A stretch of 64,000 nt of DNA from Cryptomeria japonica. Lineage: Eukaryota > Streptophyta > Pinopsida > Cupressales > Cupressaceae. Numbering within the stretch: the first letter of the stretch is position 1; each line of letters begins with the position of its first letter. Below the pieces are notes generated by a model, which saw nothing but the letters and a program-made list of their open reading frames with translations, ran no database searches and was not told where the DNA came from. The DNA is taken from contig NC_081408.1 in the NCBI RefSeq assembly GCF_030272615.1, positions 769,633,336-769,697,335 of the forward strand. Direction: 5' to 3'. The position numbers and the translations under genes were made by a program. This document shows positions 1 through 11,548 of the stretch, in pieces.

Positions 1-157
1 AAATACCCTTAGGATAGTCATAGAAATTTAATCTATTTCATTTGGTTTTGATCAACAAACCCTTCCGAAGGTTGCATAGAGTCCCCTCACCCCTCTCTCT
101 ATCATCAACCACTTGAAAATACCAATCGCTTGGTCTTCCCACCAAATTCTTCCCTAA

Positions 158-220
158 TATGATACATAGCATGAAAAAAGGTCTATCATCAAGCATGATA
201 TGATACATAGCATGAAAAAA
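158..220. repeat. Short tandem duplication, 22-bp core, 41-bp spacing
   Basis: The string beginning tatgatacatagcatg occurs at 158-179 and again at 199-220, with a 19-bp spacer between them. The copies are identical over 22 bases, so the duplication is fairly recent compared with its surroundings. Confidence 0.8.
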
Positions 221-470
221 TGCACATAAAACCCCAATTTCATTAAGTAAAACTCTTGGATGACATGACAAAGGCCTATTTATTCCCATCCAAGTGTGTT
301 ACAAACTCAAACCACTATAAAATAACTTTCGAACCATATTTTTAAGAAGTTTCTACAAGAAATGCAAAAGTTGTCATGGCAATATGATAACTTTTTTCCC
401 AATGGACCTCAAACTTTCACAATTAGGTCTCTATTTGTTGTTAGAATGCGATCTATGAATAAGTATTAGA

Positions 471-607
471 GGATCTTACTAACTTGGGTATCATTCTTTT
501 ATGTATCTCTGACATGAATCCTAGTAACTATATAAGGATCTTACTAGTCCTAGATCTATGCCTTGTCTTTTTGATATGGTTCCTAGTGAGAATATATGAA
601 TCTTACT
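471..607. repeat. Three-copy imperfect tandem repeat, about 63-bp period
   Basis: The word ggatcttact (third copy gaatcttact) starts at 471, 536 and 598, spaced 65 and 62 bp. Flanking words such as ttactagtcctagatc and ttactagttctaaatg also repeat. There is no coding potential. This looks like a short minisatellite inside unrecognised sequence. Confidence 0.65.
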
Positions 608-3600
608 AGTTCTAAATGTCATAACTTTGTGTTTTGCATGCTCCATGTGTGTCACCAGTGTTACTCATATTACTCACTTTGTACTTCCCTTTTATCTCAA
701 TATTATAGATTGACAATATCATAAGTCTTGGGAGCTACCACCTTTCCAAACTTGTAGACATCTTGACTCTTCAATATCTTGGTGAAAGAATATTTAGTTT
801 CTCCATATTTTCCAAAGAGTAAATGAGCATAATTCATACTCTTGATAAGAGGGGGCTAAATATTGCATCATAAGTTGTATCTCTTTAAAAATATATACTA
901 AGTTTGGACTCTTTTTAAGTGGTTGTGCCTTATTTATGCCTAATTGTACTTAGGTTTGACAATGTTTCCATAAATTTGGTTCATTCCCTTATTCATGATG
1001 TTCCTCATGGCTCATTTTTATATGACCAAGGTCTTGGGAACCCTTATTCATGGAAATTGGACCTAAAATTTGAAAGATGAATGGTGGATTTGCAAATAGT
1101 AGGAATTTCCTCTCCAAATTTGGACTTTTACAAAAGTTCAATTTGAAAAGGTGCAAGGACCATCCATATAAGGTCGATATTGAAAATTAAATGATAATAC
1201 CATCCATGCATATTAAATGATATAGTCAAGTAATAAAGAAGGAAAACCATTTCTTGAAGTTGTCAAATGATTTTAAAGATGCACAACAGTCCACTAAATG
1301 CAATTCACTAAAAAAAAAAACTAAGTATGCTACAAGATAGTGGGTAAGATGCAAGGAAGGAAGTTAAATAGACAAATAAAAACCATGAATATTACCAAGT
1401 CAAAAGGAGTAGCTATGACCTCTTAGGTGTTTTTTCACTTGCATAAATTAGACTTCTTAAGGATAGAAACACATGTAGATAGTAGTATGAAGTCTTTTTG
1501 ACGATTTTTGAAGTAGTTGAAGGAATGGCTTATTTTAGTTATATCTAACCCAAGACAATTTCAACTCAAAGTAAGGAATAAAACCATATGTCTTATAAGT
1601 TTGGGAAGCTAATTGAGTAGTTGGATAAGGTAGAGCATGACTATAGGGTAGTCTTGAGACTCTTTTAACTCAATTAGAACATGTACCAAGTATCTAGGAG
1701 CTTACAAAGCCAATTCAACCATATTTCAAGTGAAAATGCAACAAAAGGAGTAAAAGCTTTGAATACACCTCAAAAACCACTCTGGCAGCCAAGTAGGTGG
1801 AAATAGTCTTTTCCAACATTTTTTTTCTTCATAGATGCAGCCCTATATTCTCTTTATTATTTGAGATGAGAAATACATTGTTTGCGGTTCTGTTATTACC
1901 TAGTCCAGTATTGATCTGATCTTGATACTTTTATAAAAGGAGTGACTATCCTAAGTGCTTGATACTATCACAAAAAATGAGTGTTGCAGCAGTAAATCTT
2001 CCTTTGACCTTTGGGTGGTTGGGAGGGTAAAGACCCATAGTGGTATATGCTTAGTGGTTCTTGTAAGAGCATCCAAAAGTACAATGGTTTTTGGATATCT
2101 AGTACACTTTGTGAGTTGAGTACCGAGGGGGATTAGAAGACCCAGTTGAAGGAGGATTTGTGTGAATAAGGGTTGAGGGTGTTGGTGGTGATTGAATGTT
2201 GGAGAGTTTGATTGTGACTTAAACATGTTTATTTGTCCTATTTGAGTGTGATTCAATGGTTGGGTGAGGGTTGGTGAGTATGGGTGTGTTTTGGGGTATT
2301 GAATCCTTTTGAGTAACTTGTGGCCTTGTGAGGGGTCTTGTTCATAAGTAAAGGGTTGACACCTAATTGAATAGGTGAGTTGGGAGAAATATCTCCCTTG
2401 CTGGTGGAGTTTATTGGATTCTCTGCATCAGCATGCCTTTTCGCTATTTCAAACTTCCACCCAAAGATTCAATCTTGTCAAAGTTCAAAATAAATTTCCT
2501 TGTTGTCCTTACTATCTTGCATCAACTTTCATATCACTAGGTAGTATTTTGCTTAGAACTATCATCTTTCATGGTAGGATACCATCTCAGTCCCTTCAGT
2601 TAAGTTAGCTTACCTTTAGAATTTATCATTTCCTAATCAAGTTGTTCGAGGGGAAAATGTCACTAATCAAGTTGAAATGTCAATTTCTCAATCTGCCTAA
2701 GGTAAAAGGTTAAAATAAATTGAAAAAGATAGAACAAGGCTACGAGAAAATGAATCATCAGTATTAACTAAATCCACATTATCAACAAAATCTAGAAATA
2801 ACCTTGTATGTAAATAATTTATCATGCCAAAATTGCCAATTCTAACATGAAAATGAGACCAAGGAAATTTCTAGAACAACTACTACTATTCATTCACATG
2901 TTCCTTATTAACCTCAATCACCACGAAAGATGCACAAATTGATTATAACAAAGAAGATGTTTCATAAATGTAAATATTAATTCAGGACTAAGGAAAATGA
3001 AAGAAATAAAAGAATACCAAGAAATCAAAAAAGACTACCAATACCGTTGCAAACTATGAACTTCATTTCCATTAATTCTTCAAAATATACTAGCAAAGCA
3101 CAAGTATTCAATCTACATCCTATTGCTAAATGCCTTTTGAAAGAAAACACACTAATGAGTGTTACTAAACTTGGACCTTAAATAATCAATTATTAGACCC
3201 TCAAAATGAATTTTGAAATTACATTTATAGGGAAACTTTTTCCTCAAAATTGGAGATTAAATTCCACCCAAAACCTTATCAAAATAAGAGGTACAATCAA
3301 CACACAAGATACTAGCCTATAACTGAATTAAGAAATATAATTTGACTCATGAAAATGAAATATAAGTCAGAAGGAACTTAGAATATGGAGTCAAAGAAGC
3401 ATGGAGAACAAGAAAAAGAGGATCTATCTAGGCCCCCACCCCCAAGATGACTCCTCCAAAAAATTTAAACTTAGGTGCACAAGCAACAAGATGAAGAACA
3501 AAGGCCAAAGTAGGTTGTAACTACCATGAACCCGTCCATCCAAAGTGATGAGAATCTAGATGTTCCTAAGTGGCTACAATTCAACTTTGAAAGGATAAAG

Positions 3601-4881
3601 AAGAGAGTATTGAAGAAAGTAAGTTTGCAAAAGATGATCGTTGAGGTTGAGGCCGCAAGGAAGCCAAAGAAGGAAATGACTTGGTATGCCACCTAAAACT
3701 ATGCAAAAGGAGAGATAGTTGCCAATACCCTAAAATAGAGAATATTTAGTAAAAACTGTCAATACCCTAAACTAGGGTAACCCGAGACAGTAAGAAAATG
3801 GTTCGGGGGTCATATAGACTAGCTTTATACTGTATTTTAATTACAAAGTGATAAGTTGTGTGGTTGGAGATTTTCAGTCCACCCCTTCTAGGTTAGGATT
3901 GTGTTGAACCGAACACAATTGTATCTCCCTATAAGGGCTTCTGGGTCAAGTGTGTTAGGCTGGCTGGCAAGAGAAAGAAAAGCTTGCCCAAACAACACTG
4001 AATGAAGGTTGCAAATCATTTGAATAATATTCATTACCATTGTTTTCTTGTGCATTGGTTTGATCTCCATCGATTCAACAACCAGAGGTAGACACCGCCC
4101 TATATATTAGCTCATACAATAGTGATCAATCAACATGTATACGGGAGGAAGGGATTGCTATGACAAAATTGATCGCTCACTCCTCAATCATAGTTCTATG
4201 GTGTTACAAGGAGTGGATTCCTATAGGGTATTACGCATTTAGGGAACCACACCTTTGACTAGGAGCCATCCGGCCTGAGATTGGATAATCAATATGAATA
4301 CGAGATTGACCTATTTGCATTAAAAACTAGGGCAATTAACCACCACATGTCTCATTTCCTAACATCTTTTGCATAAAAAAGGAATCTCTCATACTCCAAG
4401 AGTTGCTTCCACAATCGGTCAATATCCCACAAGAATGCAAGAATAGCTAGCATGTATAAAAACAAGCAAAAGTTGTAGAATCTTTTGAATGGTATATTTT
4501 TTGCAACATGAAATTAAGGTGAAGAATCTACCTCCTACGTGGGATTGCAAGCAATGCACAAATGCCTTCGACGTGGGTTTGATGTTGTTGGGGGTTGAAG
4601 TTGCCACGGACGCCTACGCGGGATTGCAATGCACAAATGAATTGCCCTCTTCTTTTTTTTTAAGTAATGGCCATTGTCATCGGAATTACAACGAACTCGA
4701 GCACTTTTTTGAAAAAAAGAAAATTTTCATTGCTAATGCCTTCTTCGTCAAAACCAAATGGCAAATTGTCATCAAAATTACGACGAATTCGGGCATTTTA
4801 TAAAAAAAATCAAATCTAGTCACAATATACCTTCTCTGTCAGAAACCTCAGTTGGAAATCTAGTCCAAATGTATTAGTGTA

Positions 4882-7487
4882 TGGAGTCAAGCCACTCATC
4901 AAAAACCTCAGCTATCATGCGGCTTCTCTAGACCTGATCCAATAGCTTTTTATTTATTGGTGATTTAGGGTCAAAAGACAATGTCATCTATGTTAGAGGC
5001 TGAGGACTCAGATGATGTATGGCATTGATATATTCTACCATCTGGATAACAACTTGTTTCAATTCCCGCTTGTCCTTCTCATCTTTATAGGTTCTAGATA
5101 TCATTTCTTTAGTGGAGGATTCTAAATGTTTGGCATCCAAAGCCCTTGAAGAAACTCCTAGGTCAATTTTCTCAATAATAAAATCATTCTCTGTGGCTTT
5201 TTTTGGGTCTTTATCTGAGATAGGCTTAGCTACTTTAGCTACCTAGTGGCCCATTTCATCATCAACCTCCATCATTGCCTGTGTTTTATGATTTTTAGGT
5301 TTTGATATTTTCCCAAGGGACTTACTTACCATATCCTCCATGGGAATGGTAATAGGAACAATATTGCATTTCTTTCCAATTGAAGCTCCAAGCCATTGAA
5401 AAGTACTGGAAGTTTCTTTGGGCGGAGATGTTTGATCATCAGGTGGGTTGGCAACAGTCATGGTGCACAGCTGATTTGGATTTTCTTCAGGTTCTTTCTC
5501 TGCATCTGCATCCTATACTAAAGGATTATTTAACACTTGTTGATCCATGATCACCTGGGTTTCCTCGCTTGAATCTAAGTCCACAATAATTTGGTCCGCC
5601 ACTGGTTCCCTATTTTTCTTTTTGCTCCTTGAACGGGTGACTCGAACTGCTAAAGAAATCAATGGGGATCTCTTTTGATCTTCTGGTTTGAACCTCTCCA
5701 ATTGCAAGCCTTGTGACACTCGTAACATCAAAAATTTTGTTAGAGGAGGAAGTGGGAATCTGTGTTGTAGCATGAAGTGGACCAACTGTTAATTCTTTAG
5801 GAGTAATAATTGACTCCTTTCTAAATTTGCAGTCACTAAACCACTTCTCTGTTCTTCTTATGACATGGAAGGACTTGGATTGAATATTTTCTTCTTTTTT
5901 CTTATCCCAATCAATTTTAGGGATAGGTTGCCCTTGAACCCTTTCATTGAATTCAGGATATAATACATCTTCCCCCTCCTCTTCTTGTATTCCCACCACA
6001 TTAATGGACAACCTCATTGTAGTAATCTGTTGCAGAGTGAATCTTGACCACAATCTCCTTCTCACTTCAAATTCATCAAAACAATTTTCCCAATAGTATT
6101 CTAATTGAGGTTCATGGAAGAAATTATCATCAACATTTAGATGTTCTACAACATAGCCTCTGCTATCAAACTTACATCTGGCAGTGTAGGGCTATAAATT
6201 CATTTTCTTGAACTCTAATTCTAGGTTCAAGGCATTAGAAACAAACTAACAACTATAATAAACAAGTTCAATTGGGAAAGCAACCCCAGATTTACTCTTT
6301 GTCCCTAACCTTTTGTCAATGTGGGCTAGCTGTCTGCAAACTTCGATAAGCACATAACTATCAAATGCATACCTGGGCAATTTAAATGGTTCACCTTCAA
6401 ATCCCCACACTCTAATATAAGTAAATATGGGAAATTAGCTAAAGTAACTTCCATATATACTGACCAGCTCCATGGCCTCGGCTGACATTCTTTTATTTGT
6501 GTCTCACTACAGCTCAAAGACAAGTCTTCCTACAAAAAAATCATTCCATCTTGTGAAATTTTCTACATATCTTTGTTGTTGCAGGTATGGGTAATAATCA
6601 TAAACCTTCATGTTGTCCACCCAAGGCTTGTTATGCAACCCTTGCCATTCTTTGGTATAATCAAATATCTAAAATAGATATGAGGACATGTAAAAACTAG
6701 ACATTCCAACAAAGTTACTCAAACCCTCATGGAGCCTTTTAGTAGTAAAATGCGGCAGGTAAGATATTTCTCGCCAGCTAATAATACCTGAATATAAAAT
6801 TACATCTAGTCTTCCCAATAGAAAGCGTGTGAGTTCCCTTTAAGGGTGTTTAACAATATTACAATATCCCGCACCTCCGTGGTGAAATGTTGTCTTGTAA
6901 GGGGTTTGGGTAATCAGGACCCCCTTTCTGAACCTTTAGAAGACAATTTCTTGCAATGACGCTTTTATATTTGCATTTATTCTTAGAGAAAAATGTGTAT
7001 GAGGTACTAATAGACCAATCTTCATACGGCTCTTTATGAGGGATTTCAATTGCAGCCATCGTCATTTCACTGTTAATTTCTACTAACAATTCACCACTGC
7101 TAGTCCTAATGCACCTTCTATCGACATCATACCTATTCATGCATGCTATCACCAATTCTGTACAAGGAGTAGTAGTTGGGAAAGCAGCAGCTTCAATCAA
7201 GCCACTTCTAACTATTCTTTCCATCATCGAGTTAGCCTCAAGGTGTTTAGCTCTTTCTAAAACATCTCCTAAGACAGCTTGGACCTAATAAGTGTCGCCC
7301 ATTTTTGGAAGTGTACTAACTAGGCATGATGTGCGACCAATTTTTGGAAGAGTTGGCCTCATAATGGCCTTTTCCATTCATCAAATAGTTCCTAGAAACA
7401 ACAAAATTCTATTCCAAAACAAAGAATTTTCCTACATTGATTTTCTGAGTTAGTAACACAATGGAGGAGAAATTATCAAAACTCACC
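4882..7487 (-). pseudogene. ORF X, second (truncated) copy: 5' part of a tandem element-B unit
   Basis: This is a close, more decayed copy of the sense ORF found at 31561-34666 in element B, read on the minus strand. Recognisable blocks include the N-terminal segment at 7350-6860 (ending IGIP-like as I-E-I-P-H-K-E), a middle block at 6523-6326 and the block at 6065-5243 rich in acidic and basic residues. Several stops and frameshifts break it. Similarity to the right copy starts at 4882 (matching 32164), so about the last 600 bp of the ORF and all of gag-pol are missing. At its upstream end (7440-7487) the leader matches 34695-34769 and runs straight into the LTR start at 7488. Function is unknown; see ORF X. 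Confidence 0.8.
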
Positions 7488-7488
7488 T

Positions 7489-7493
7489 GTTAT
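7489..7493. repeat. Target-site duplication of element A, left copy
   Basis: The bases GTTAT precede the terminal TG of element A. The empty site is preserved in element B's other LTR as t-GTTAC-cacc (34771-34775). The left copy therefore differs from GTTAC by one C-to-T change. The right copy (23822-23826, ATTAC) differs by one G-to-A change. A 5-bp duplication is the normal footprint of Ty3/gypsy integration. Confidence 0.8.
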
Positions 7494-8278
7494 TGTATAT
7501 GGTGAAAATGGACAAACAATAATATTGAAAGACTAAAATAGAATCAACACAAAACCCTAGCCTAACAACAACAAAGATCCACCATAACATATGAAGATTA
7601 CCTAAGACAATGCAAATCAAATGAAATCACAAAGATTATACCATCACATGTCCAATAGGGTTTGGATCTCCATTCTTCCTATCTCCATTGATCATGCTTG
7701 ATATATTTTCTCTCAAATTTTATATGTGCACAAGAGCTCAACAAAGAATGGAAATGTGGTTGCAAGTAGGCTTGATCGCATATGAAAGTTTGAATGCTAA
7801 TGTAGTCAGGTGTGTAGTTGAGGGGTTGATAATGAAGGAAGCATCTCCTTATATAGAAGACACAATAAGAAATGGAGGGATAAGATTGAGAGGTGTAAAA
7901 GATAAATGGTCGGCTAGGATTAGAGGGTAGGTGGAGGAAATAAGAAAATAATGAGAGAGTAGGTAGTGTAGGAATTAAGAGATGAATGACATGTGTCATG
8001 GGTAGAAAAGGCTAATGAATTAATTAGATAAATAAAGATTTATTTAATTAATAGAAGAAGTGAGATCAATTAAATAAATAAAAGTATTTATTTAATTTAG
8101 AAAAAGGGGAATTTAAATAAATAAATGTATTAATTTAAATGAGAAATAAGGCTAGAAGAGGATAAATTAATTAATTAAATAAATAAAGATTTATTCAATT
8201 AATAGAAGAATTAGGCTAAGATAATTAAATAAATAAAGATATTTATTTAATTAGACATGGCAATTTTAGGTGTCTACA
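7494..8278 (-). repeat. Element A 3' LTR
   Basis: This 785-bp repeat has its partner at 23036-23821. On the sense (minus) strand it starts TGTAGACACC and ends CCATATACA, so it has the canonical TG...CA ends. The part at 8020-8260 (the first part in sense) is made of short AT palindromes built from aataaata and taattaat words. The rest contains a TATA-like box at 7848-7857. An apparent 80-codon plus-strand frame and a 106-codon minus-strand frame recur in both LTRs but are simply shared LTR sequence. Confidence 0.95.
7848..7857 (-). promoter_or_regulatory. TATA-like box of element A LTR (3' copy)
   Basis: The minus strand reads TCTATATAAG. The same box lies at 23391-23400 in the 5' LTR, where it would drive transcription of the element. 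Assignment rests on position inside the LTR and the consensus only. Confidence 0.55.
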
Positions 8279-8292
8279 TTTTACCCCTCTTT
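8279..8292 (-). other. Polypurine tract of element A
   Basis: The minus strand reads AAAGAGGGGTAAAA directly before the LTR start TGTAGACACC. A purine run abutting the 3' LTR is the plus-strand DNA primer of LTR elements. Its position independently confirms the element's orientation. Confidence 0.85.
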
Positions 8293-8502
8293 GAGACAAT
8301 GCAGCTTGTCGTGTTGTTTCAAAAAAGATAATATGAATTGATACAAAGTTGCCCCAAGATGGGAATGATATGCCCCCTCGAGAGTTTGGATGAAAATGTC
8401 TAAAAATATCATTGACAATCTCTTGATAAGAAAGAAAGGGGTAGAATGGACTGACCAGATAGAGTGACAGAGTCACGGGATAAAGAAGACTGACTCGAGA
8501 GA

Positions 8503-8538
8503 CTAGGGCTAGGGCTAGGGCTAGGGCTAGGGCTAGGG
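8503..8538. repeat. (CTAGGG)6 telomere-like hexamer array
   Basis: Six perfect CTAGGG units lie in a row. The plant telomere unit is TTTAGGG, so this is a variant array, not a true telomere. It sits just upstream of the TATA-like box of the antisense PMD gene. Telo-box-like motifs in plant promoters bind regulatory proteins, so a promoter role is possible but is inference. Confidence 0.9.
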
Positions 8539-8540
8539 TA

Positions 8541-8555
8541 GTCTATAAGATAGAC
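8541..8555 (+). promoter_or_regulatory. Possible promoter of the antisense PMD gene
   Basis: The sequence gtctataagatagac holds a TATA-like CTATAAGA inside a 6-bp inverted repeat (gtctat/atagac). It lies about 87 bp before the ATG at 8642. The (CTAGGG)6 array is 2 bp upstream. This spacing fits a plant core promoter plus a 5' UTR, but there is no expression evidence. Confidence 0.4.
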
Positions 8556-8822
8556 CACGAGGGTAAAACATCCTCATTTTCATCCACACATCCAAGAGAT
8601 TAGAGTGCAAAGAGAGAATAGAGCAGCAGTAGTTAGCAACGATGGCATTGGTGCATATATTCGATCGTGTTCGCCGATTTCAGAGGCGAGCAGATGCAGG
8701 AGAGCTGGTAAGTGCCGCAAAACCTCCTTGTACTTTGTCACAATAAATGTTGTCATAAATGCATTTTAGGTAGCGCATTTAATGATTTTTAGGATATGTC
8801 AAGTGGGGTCAAAAATGTCAAG

Positions 8823-9020
8823 GAGCGTTTGTGCTAGTGCCAGGCGCATCTGGGTTGGCCAGGCGTGTCTATGTTTGTGCCAGACGCGTCTATGAATGCA
8901 ACATTGTTTGTGTCAAATGCGAGTGTGTCTATGCAGAGCAGAGGCACGTTTATGTATGTCAGGTGCATCTATGCAGAGCAAGCGCATTTATGCAATATGT
9001 AAGCACGTTTATGTCATAAA
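8823..9020. repeat. Degenerate short repeat with core (A)GACGCGTCTATG
   Basis: Words such as caggcgcatctg, caggcgtgtctatg, cagacgcgtctatg, ggcacgtttatg, aggtgcatctatg and agcacgtttatg recur every 20-30 bp. The variants look like CpG decay (CG to TG or CA) of one ancestral unit. A similar core on the same DNA strand recurs in element A's leader (21222-21440 and 22664-22930). Confidence 0.6.
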
Positions 9021-9243
9021 TGTGTGTTTGTGTCTCCTAGGTCGAATCGACAGTTCTGTGATGAACATACACTGTCAATTGGATAAGTTGCTGAGATGAT
9101 ACACTCAAATAGGTCCTCTAGGGAAGACCAAGATAGCAGATAGGGCTAGGATTGACAATTCTTTGATAGAACATACGTTGCCAATCAGGAAATTACTCAA
9201 GAGGATACACTCAAGCAGAGCCCTAGGATAGGAGAGATCGAGG

Positions 9244-9575
9244 CACTTTGTGATGAACAAGGAGTACCAAGACATAGTATTTTGTGATGAACAGGGAGTA
9301 CTAAAAAGGAGCAGCACTTTGTGATGAACAGGGAGTGTAAAAACATGTAGTACTTTGTGATGAATAGGGAGTACCACTAGGATAAAAAGCAACACTTTGT
9401 GATGAACAGAGAGTGCCACTAGGATAAAAAGCAATACTTTGTGATGAAGAGGGAGTGCCACTAGGATAAAAAGAAACACTTTGTGATGAACATGGAGTGT
9501 CACTAGGATAGAGTACCATAAGCACTAAGATAAAATAAAAGCAGCATTTTGTGATGAACAGGGAATGCCACTTTA
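9244..9575. repeat. Minisatellite, about eight units of 35-45 bp (mostly 42)
   Basis: The unit begins actttgtgatgaacaggg and continues agtgccactaggataaaaagca. It is repeated about eight times with variable spacer length. Its minus strand happens to be open and would encode a repeated V-H-H-K-V-L-L-F-I-L-V peptide, which is a by-product of a repeat whose main period is divisible by three. It lies inside the PMD-gene intron. Confidence 0.85.
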
Positions 9576-11548
9576 ACTGACACAGTTGATTTGCTTGATT
9601 GCAGGAGTACCTACCTATGTTGGAGTCATGGGAGAGATTCCCTCCGACTCAAAGTTTGCGAGCAGAGCTAACAATTGAGGAGAGAGCAGTGGTTCAGGCT
9701 ATGGGCCTGTGACATATTCTGTATGTGCCTAAGTTTTGGGCGAACATGGGGTTGCTGACTGCACTGGTTGAGAGATCACACTCAGAGACTTGCAGTTTTC
9801 ATTTGCCGATGGGTGAGATGACAGTCACCTTAGAGGATGTTTATAGGATACTGAGGATACCGATCGATGGGGAGTTAGTACCCTATGATCGAGACAGAGA
9901 CAGGGATGCACTGAGACGAGTATTCCAGGATCTGGGACTAGAGATGAGGGCAGGACACATGGCTTGGGATACCATGACATAGACATGATTAGCACTACCA
10001 ACAGTGTTGGCAGGAGTGATCAGTGGGTTCCTCTGTCTGGATAGGGCAACACGAGGACTAGCTGTGGGCTTGGGGAGTACACTAGAGACATTGGTGATAG
10101 AGCACACTAGGTTTGCATGGGGACCATGTCTGCTGGCACACTTATATTATGATCTACATCAGTTTGTATACCATGGATCAACAGGATTGGGCTGTGGAGT
10201 TACATTATTGCAGGTGTGGGCATACGAGCATCTGTCGATGACACAACCGATTCATTTCAGAGGCAAGGGCCATGGGCGCAGTTTTGTGTATTTGTATGAT
10301 ATGATTACATCTCAGCCACGGATGGGGAGATTAGAGTACTAGCGCATGGTCATTGATGAGATTGACACTATAGTATGGAGGTCGTACCAAGAGTGCGAGA
10401 AGTGGGAGGATGATGCAGTGGAGCTGCCATATGTGTTTAGGAGCCAATATCTGATTGGGCAGACACCATATGTTCTTGAGAGGCAGTTGGTGGACAGGGT
10501 GGGCAGGCAGTTCAGCAGGATACAACAGATGCTATGGGGTTCTGGAATGTATGCTCAGACAGTGAGAGATCAGGAACACTTCGGGCCATTGTTGTCTTAT
10601 GATCAGGCAGTGATGCAGCTGGTAGAGATGATGCCTTTTCCTTGGGATATGTGGCCAGAGATAGAGGATGCAGGGATGGATGCAGAGTATACTGCATATT
10701 GGGCAAAGCATCCATTTCCATGGCCGACAGATCCAGGGGAGCCGATAGATGGAGATCGCAGAGGAGATGGGGATGATGATGGAGATGGTGAAGGTAGAAG
10801 CCGACAGAGGAGGCGGGGTGTGGTAGGAGAGAGGAGAGTGGCTCCGTGGAGGGAGGGTGGAGAGGAGAGGTAGGATTGGTAGGGTCACATAGTGAGAGGC
10901 AGAGGTCGATTACCATTATAGGTGCCAGCAGTACAAGTTCCCAAACAGGTACAGGGATAGGGACAGGGACAGGGGTAGCCATAGGAGCAGCCACAGGTAT
11001 AGGAGAAGGGTGAGGGGGGAGAGGAAGAGGATGAGTCGCTGGAGTTGAGGGAGATCTACCAGGGACAGGTAGATGAGATCCAAGATCTCGAGCGGGAGAG
11101 GGATAGGCTCAGGAGACACCTGAGGGATATTAAGCAGGAGAGGGATCAGGCTATCTAGCATTATATAGAGGCTAAGATAGCACTGAGGGCAAGTAGACAG
11201 GTAGCAAAGGACACAGGAGCTGGATACACCTATGTTCTGTGGGCCGGGGAGGAGATAGGCTACTAGAGAGACCTATACTATGGAGCAGTACCACCGAAGC
11301 ATTGGGCTAGGAGCTTTCAGAGACCATTGCAAATAGTGATGACCACTAGAGTGAGGGATAGGAGATAAACATTGAGCGGTGGGGTCATGGGTCCTCCACC
11401 ACCACCAGATAGAGGGGATAGGAGAGATGATCCTGGGGCGGGTCCTTCTAGGGCTCAGAATTCATCAAGGCCAGGTGGCTCCGAGGGAGGGAGTTCATCA
11501 TAGCCTTAGAGGGCTCCCTATGTATCAGTTTTGTACCATTTTATATGA

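Larger units (their letters stand above)
1..4881. other. Unrecognised AT-rich intergenic sequence
   Basis: I see no convincing gene or element here. The longest open stretches are about 100 codons, lack known motifs and have the composition of chance frames. Local duplications are present: a 41-bp-spaced pair at 158-220, a three-copy repeat at 471-607, paired 'aataccctaaa' strings near 3724 and 3761, and an imperfect copy of 'gggattgca...atgcacaaatg' at about 4541-4640. Any of it could be worn LTR or leader sequence. The right limit is where similarity to 32164-34770 begins. Confidence 0.5.
8708..9604 (+). other. Intron of the PMD gene, packed with repeats
   Basis: The intron is bounded by GTAAGT (8708) and TTGATTGCAG (ending 9604), both good plant splice sites. 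Splicing joins exon 1 to the long PMD frame without a phase change. The intron holds a degenerate AGACGCG-type repeat (8823-9020), an imperfect duplication of about 110 bp (9045-9230) and a minisatellite (9244-9575). The splice call is inferred from sites and frame only. Confidence 0.65.
8642..11548 (+). pseudogene. Antisense extra gene of element A: plant mobile domain (PMD) protein with C-terminal coiled coil, two exons
   Basis: Exon 1 is 8642-8707, an ATG plus 22 codons ending at CTG, followed by the donor GTAAGT. The intron is 8708-9604 and ends ttgattgcag. Exon 2 is 9605-11548, and the phase is kept across the intron. Exon 2 contains the PMD signature: Y-V-P-K-F-W-A-N-M-G, then LLTALVERSHSETCSF, then GEMTVTLEDV and IPIDGE (9720-9890). 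The conserved middle is at 10000-10750 (L-A-G-V-I-S-G-F, H-L-Y-Y-D-L-H-Q, W-A-Y-E-H). An acidic/Arg-rich stretch follows at 10740-10870, then a Gln-rich stretch and a coiled coil at 11035-11158 (ELREIYQGQ...DLERERDRLRRHL), and a Pro/Gly/Ser tail. One frame stays readable throughout, broken by about 15 stops, mostly CAG or CGA turned into TAG or TGA (for example 9710, 9980, 10340, 10871, 11156). PMD occurs in host MAIN/MAIL proteins and in transposon ORFs; its biochemical role is unknown. Confidence 0.85.

Noticed and set aside
7679-7999. Minus-strand 106-codon and plus-strand 80-codon frames, repeated at 23222-23542
   Set aside because: They lie wholly inside the two LTRs of element A and recur only because the LTRs are copies.
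8020-8260. Repeated aataaata/taattaat palindromes considered as a CRISPR-like or satellite array
   Set aside because: They are short AT palindromes within an LTR, with no constant repeat-spacer order, and the host is a plant.
9105-9525. Minus-strand open frames of 132 and 74 codons with repeated V-H-H-K-V-L-L-F-I-L-V peptide
   Set aside because: They are the translation of the intronic minisatellite; its 42-bp main period keeps frames open. No protein-like sequence outside the repeat.
10512-11161. Minus-strand frames of 160, 118 and 81 codons rich in Pro/Leu/Ser
   Set aside because: They are shadows of the PMD gene on the plus strand, where domain motifs are recognisable.
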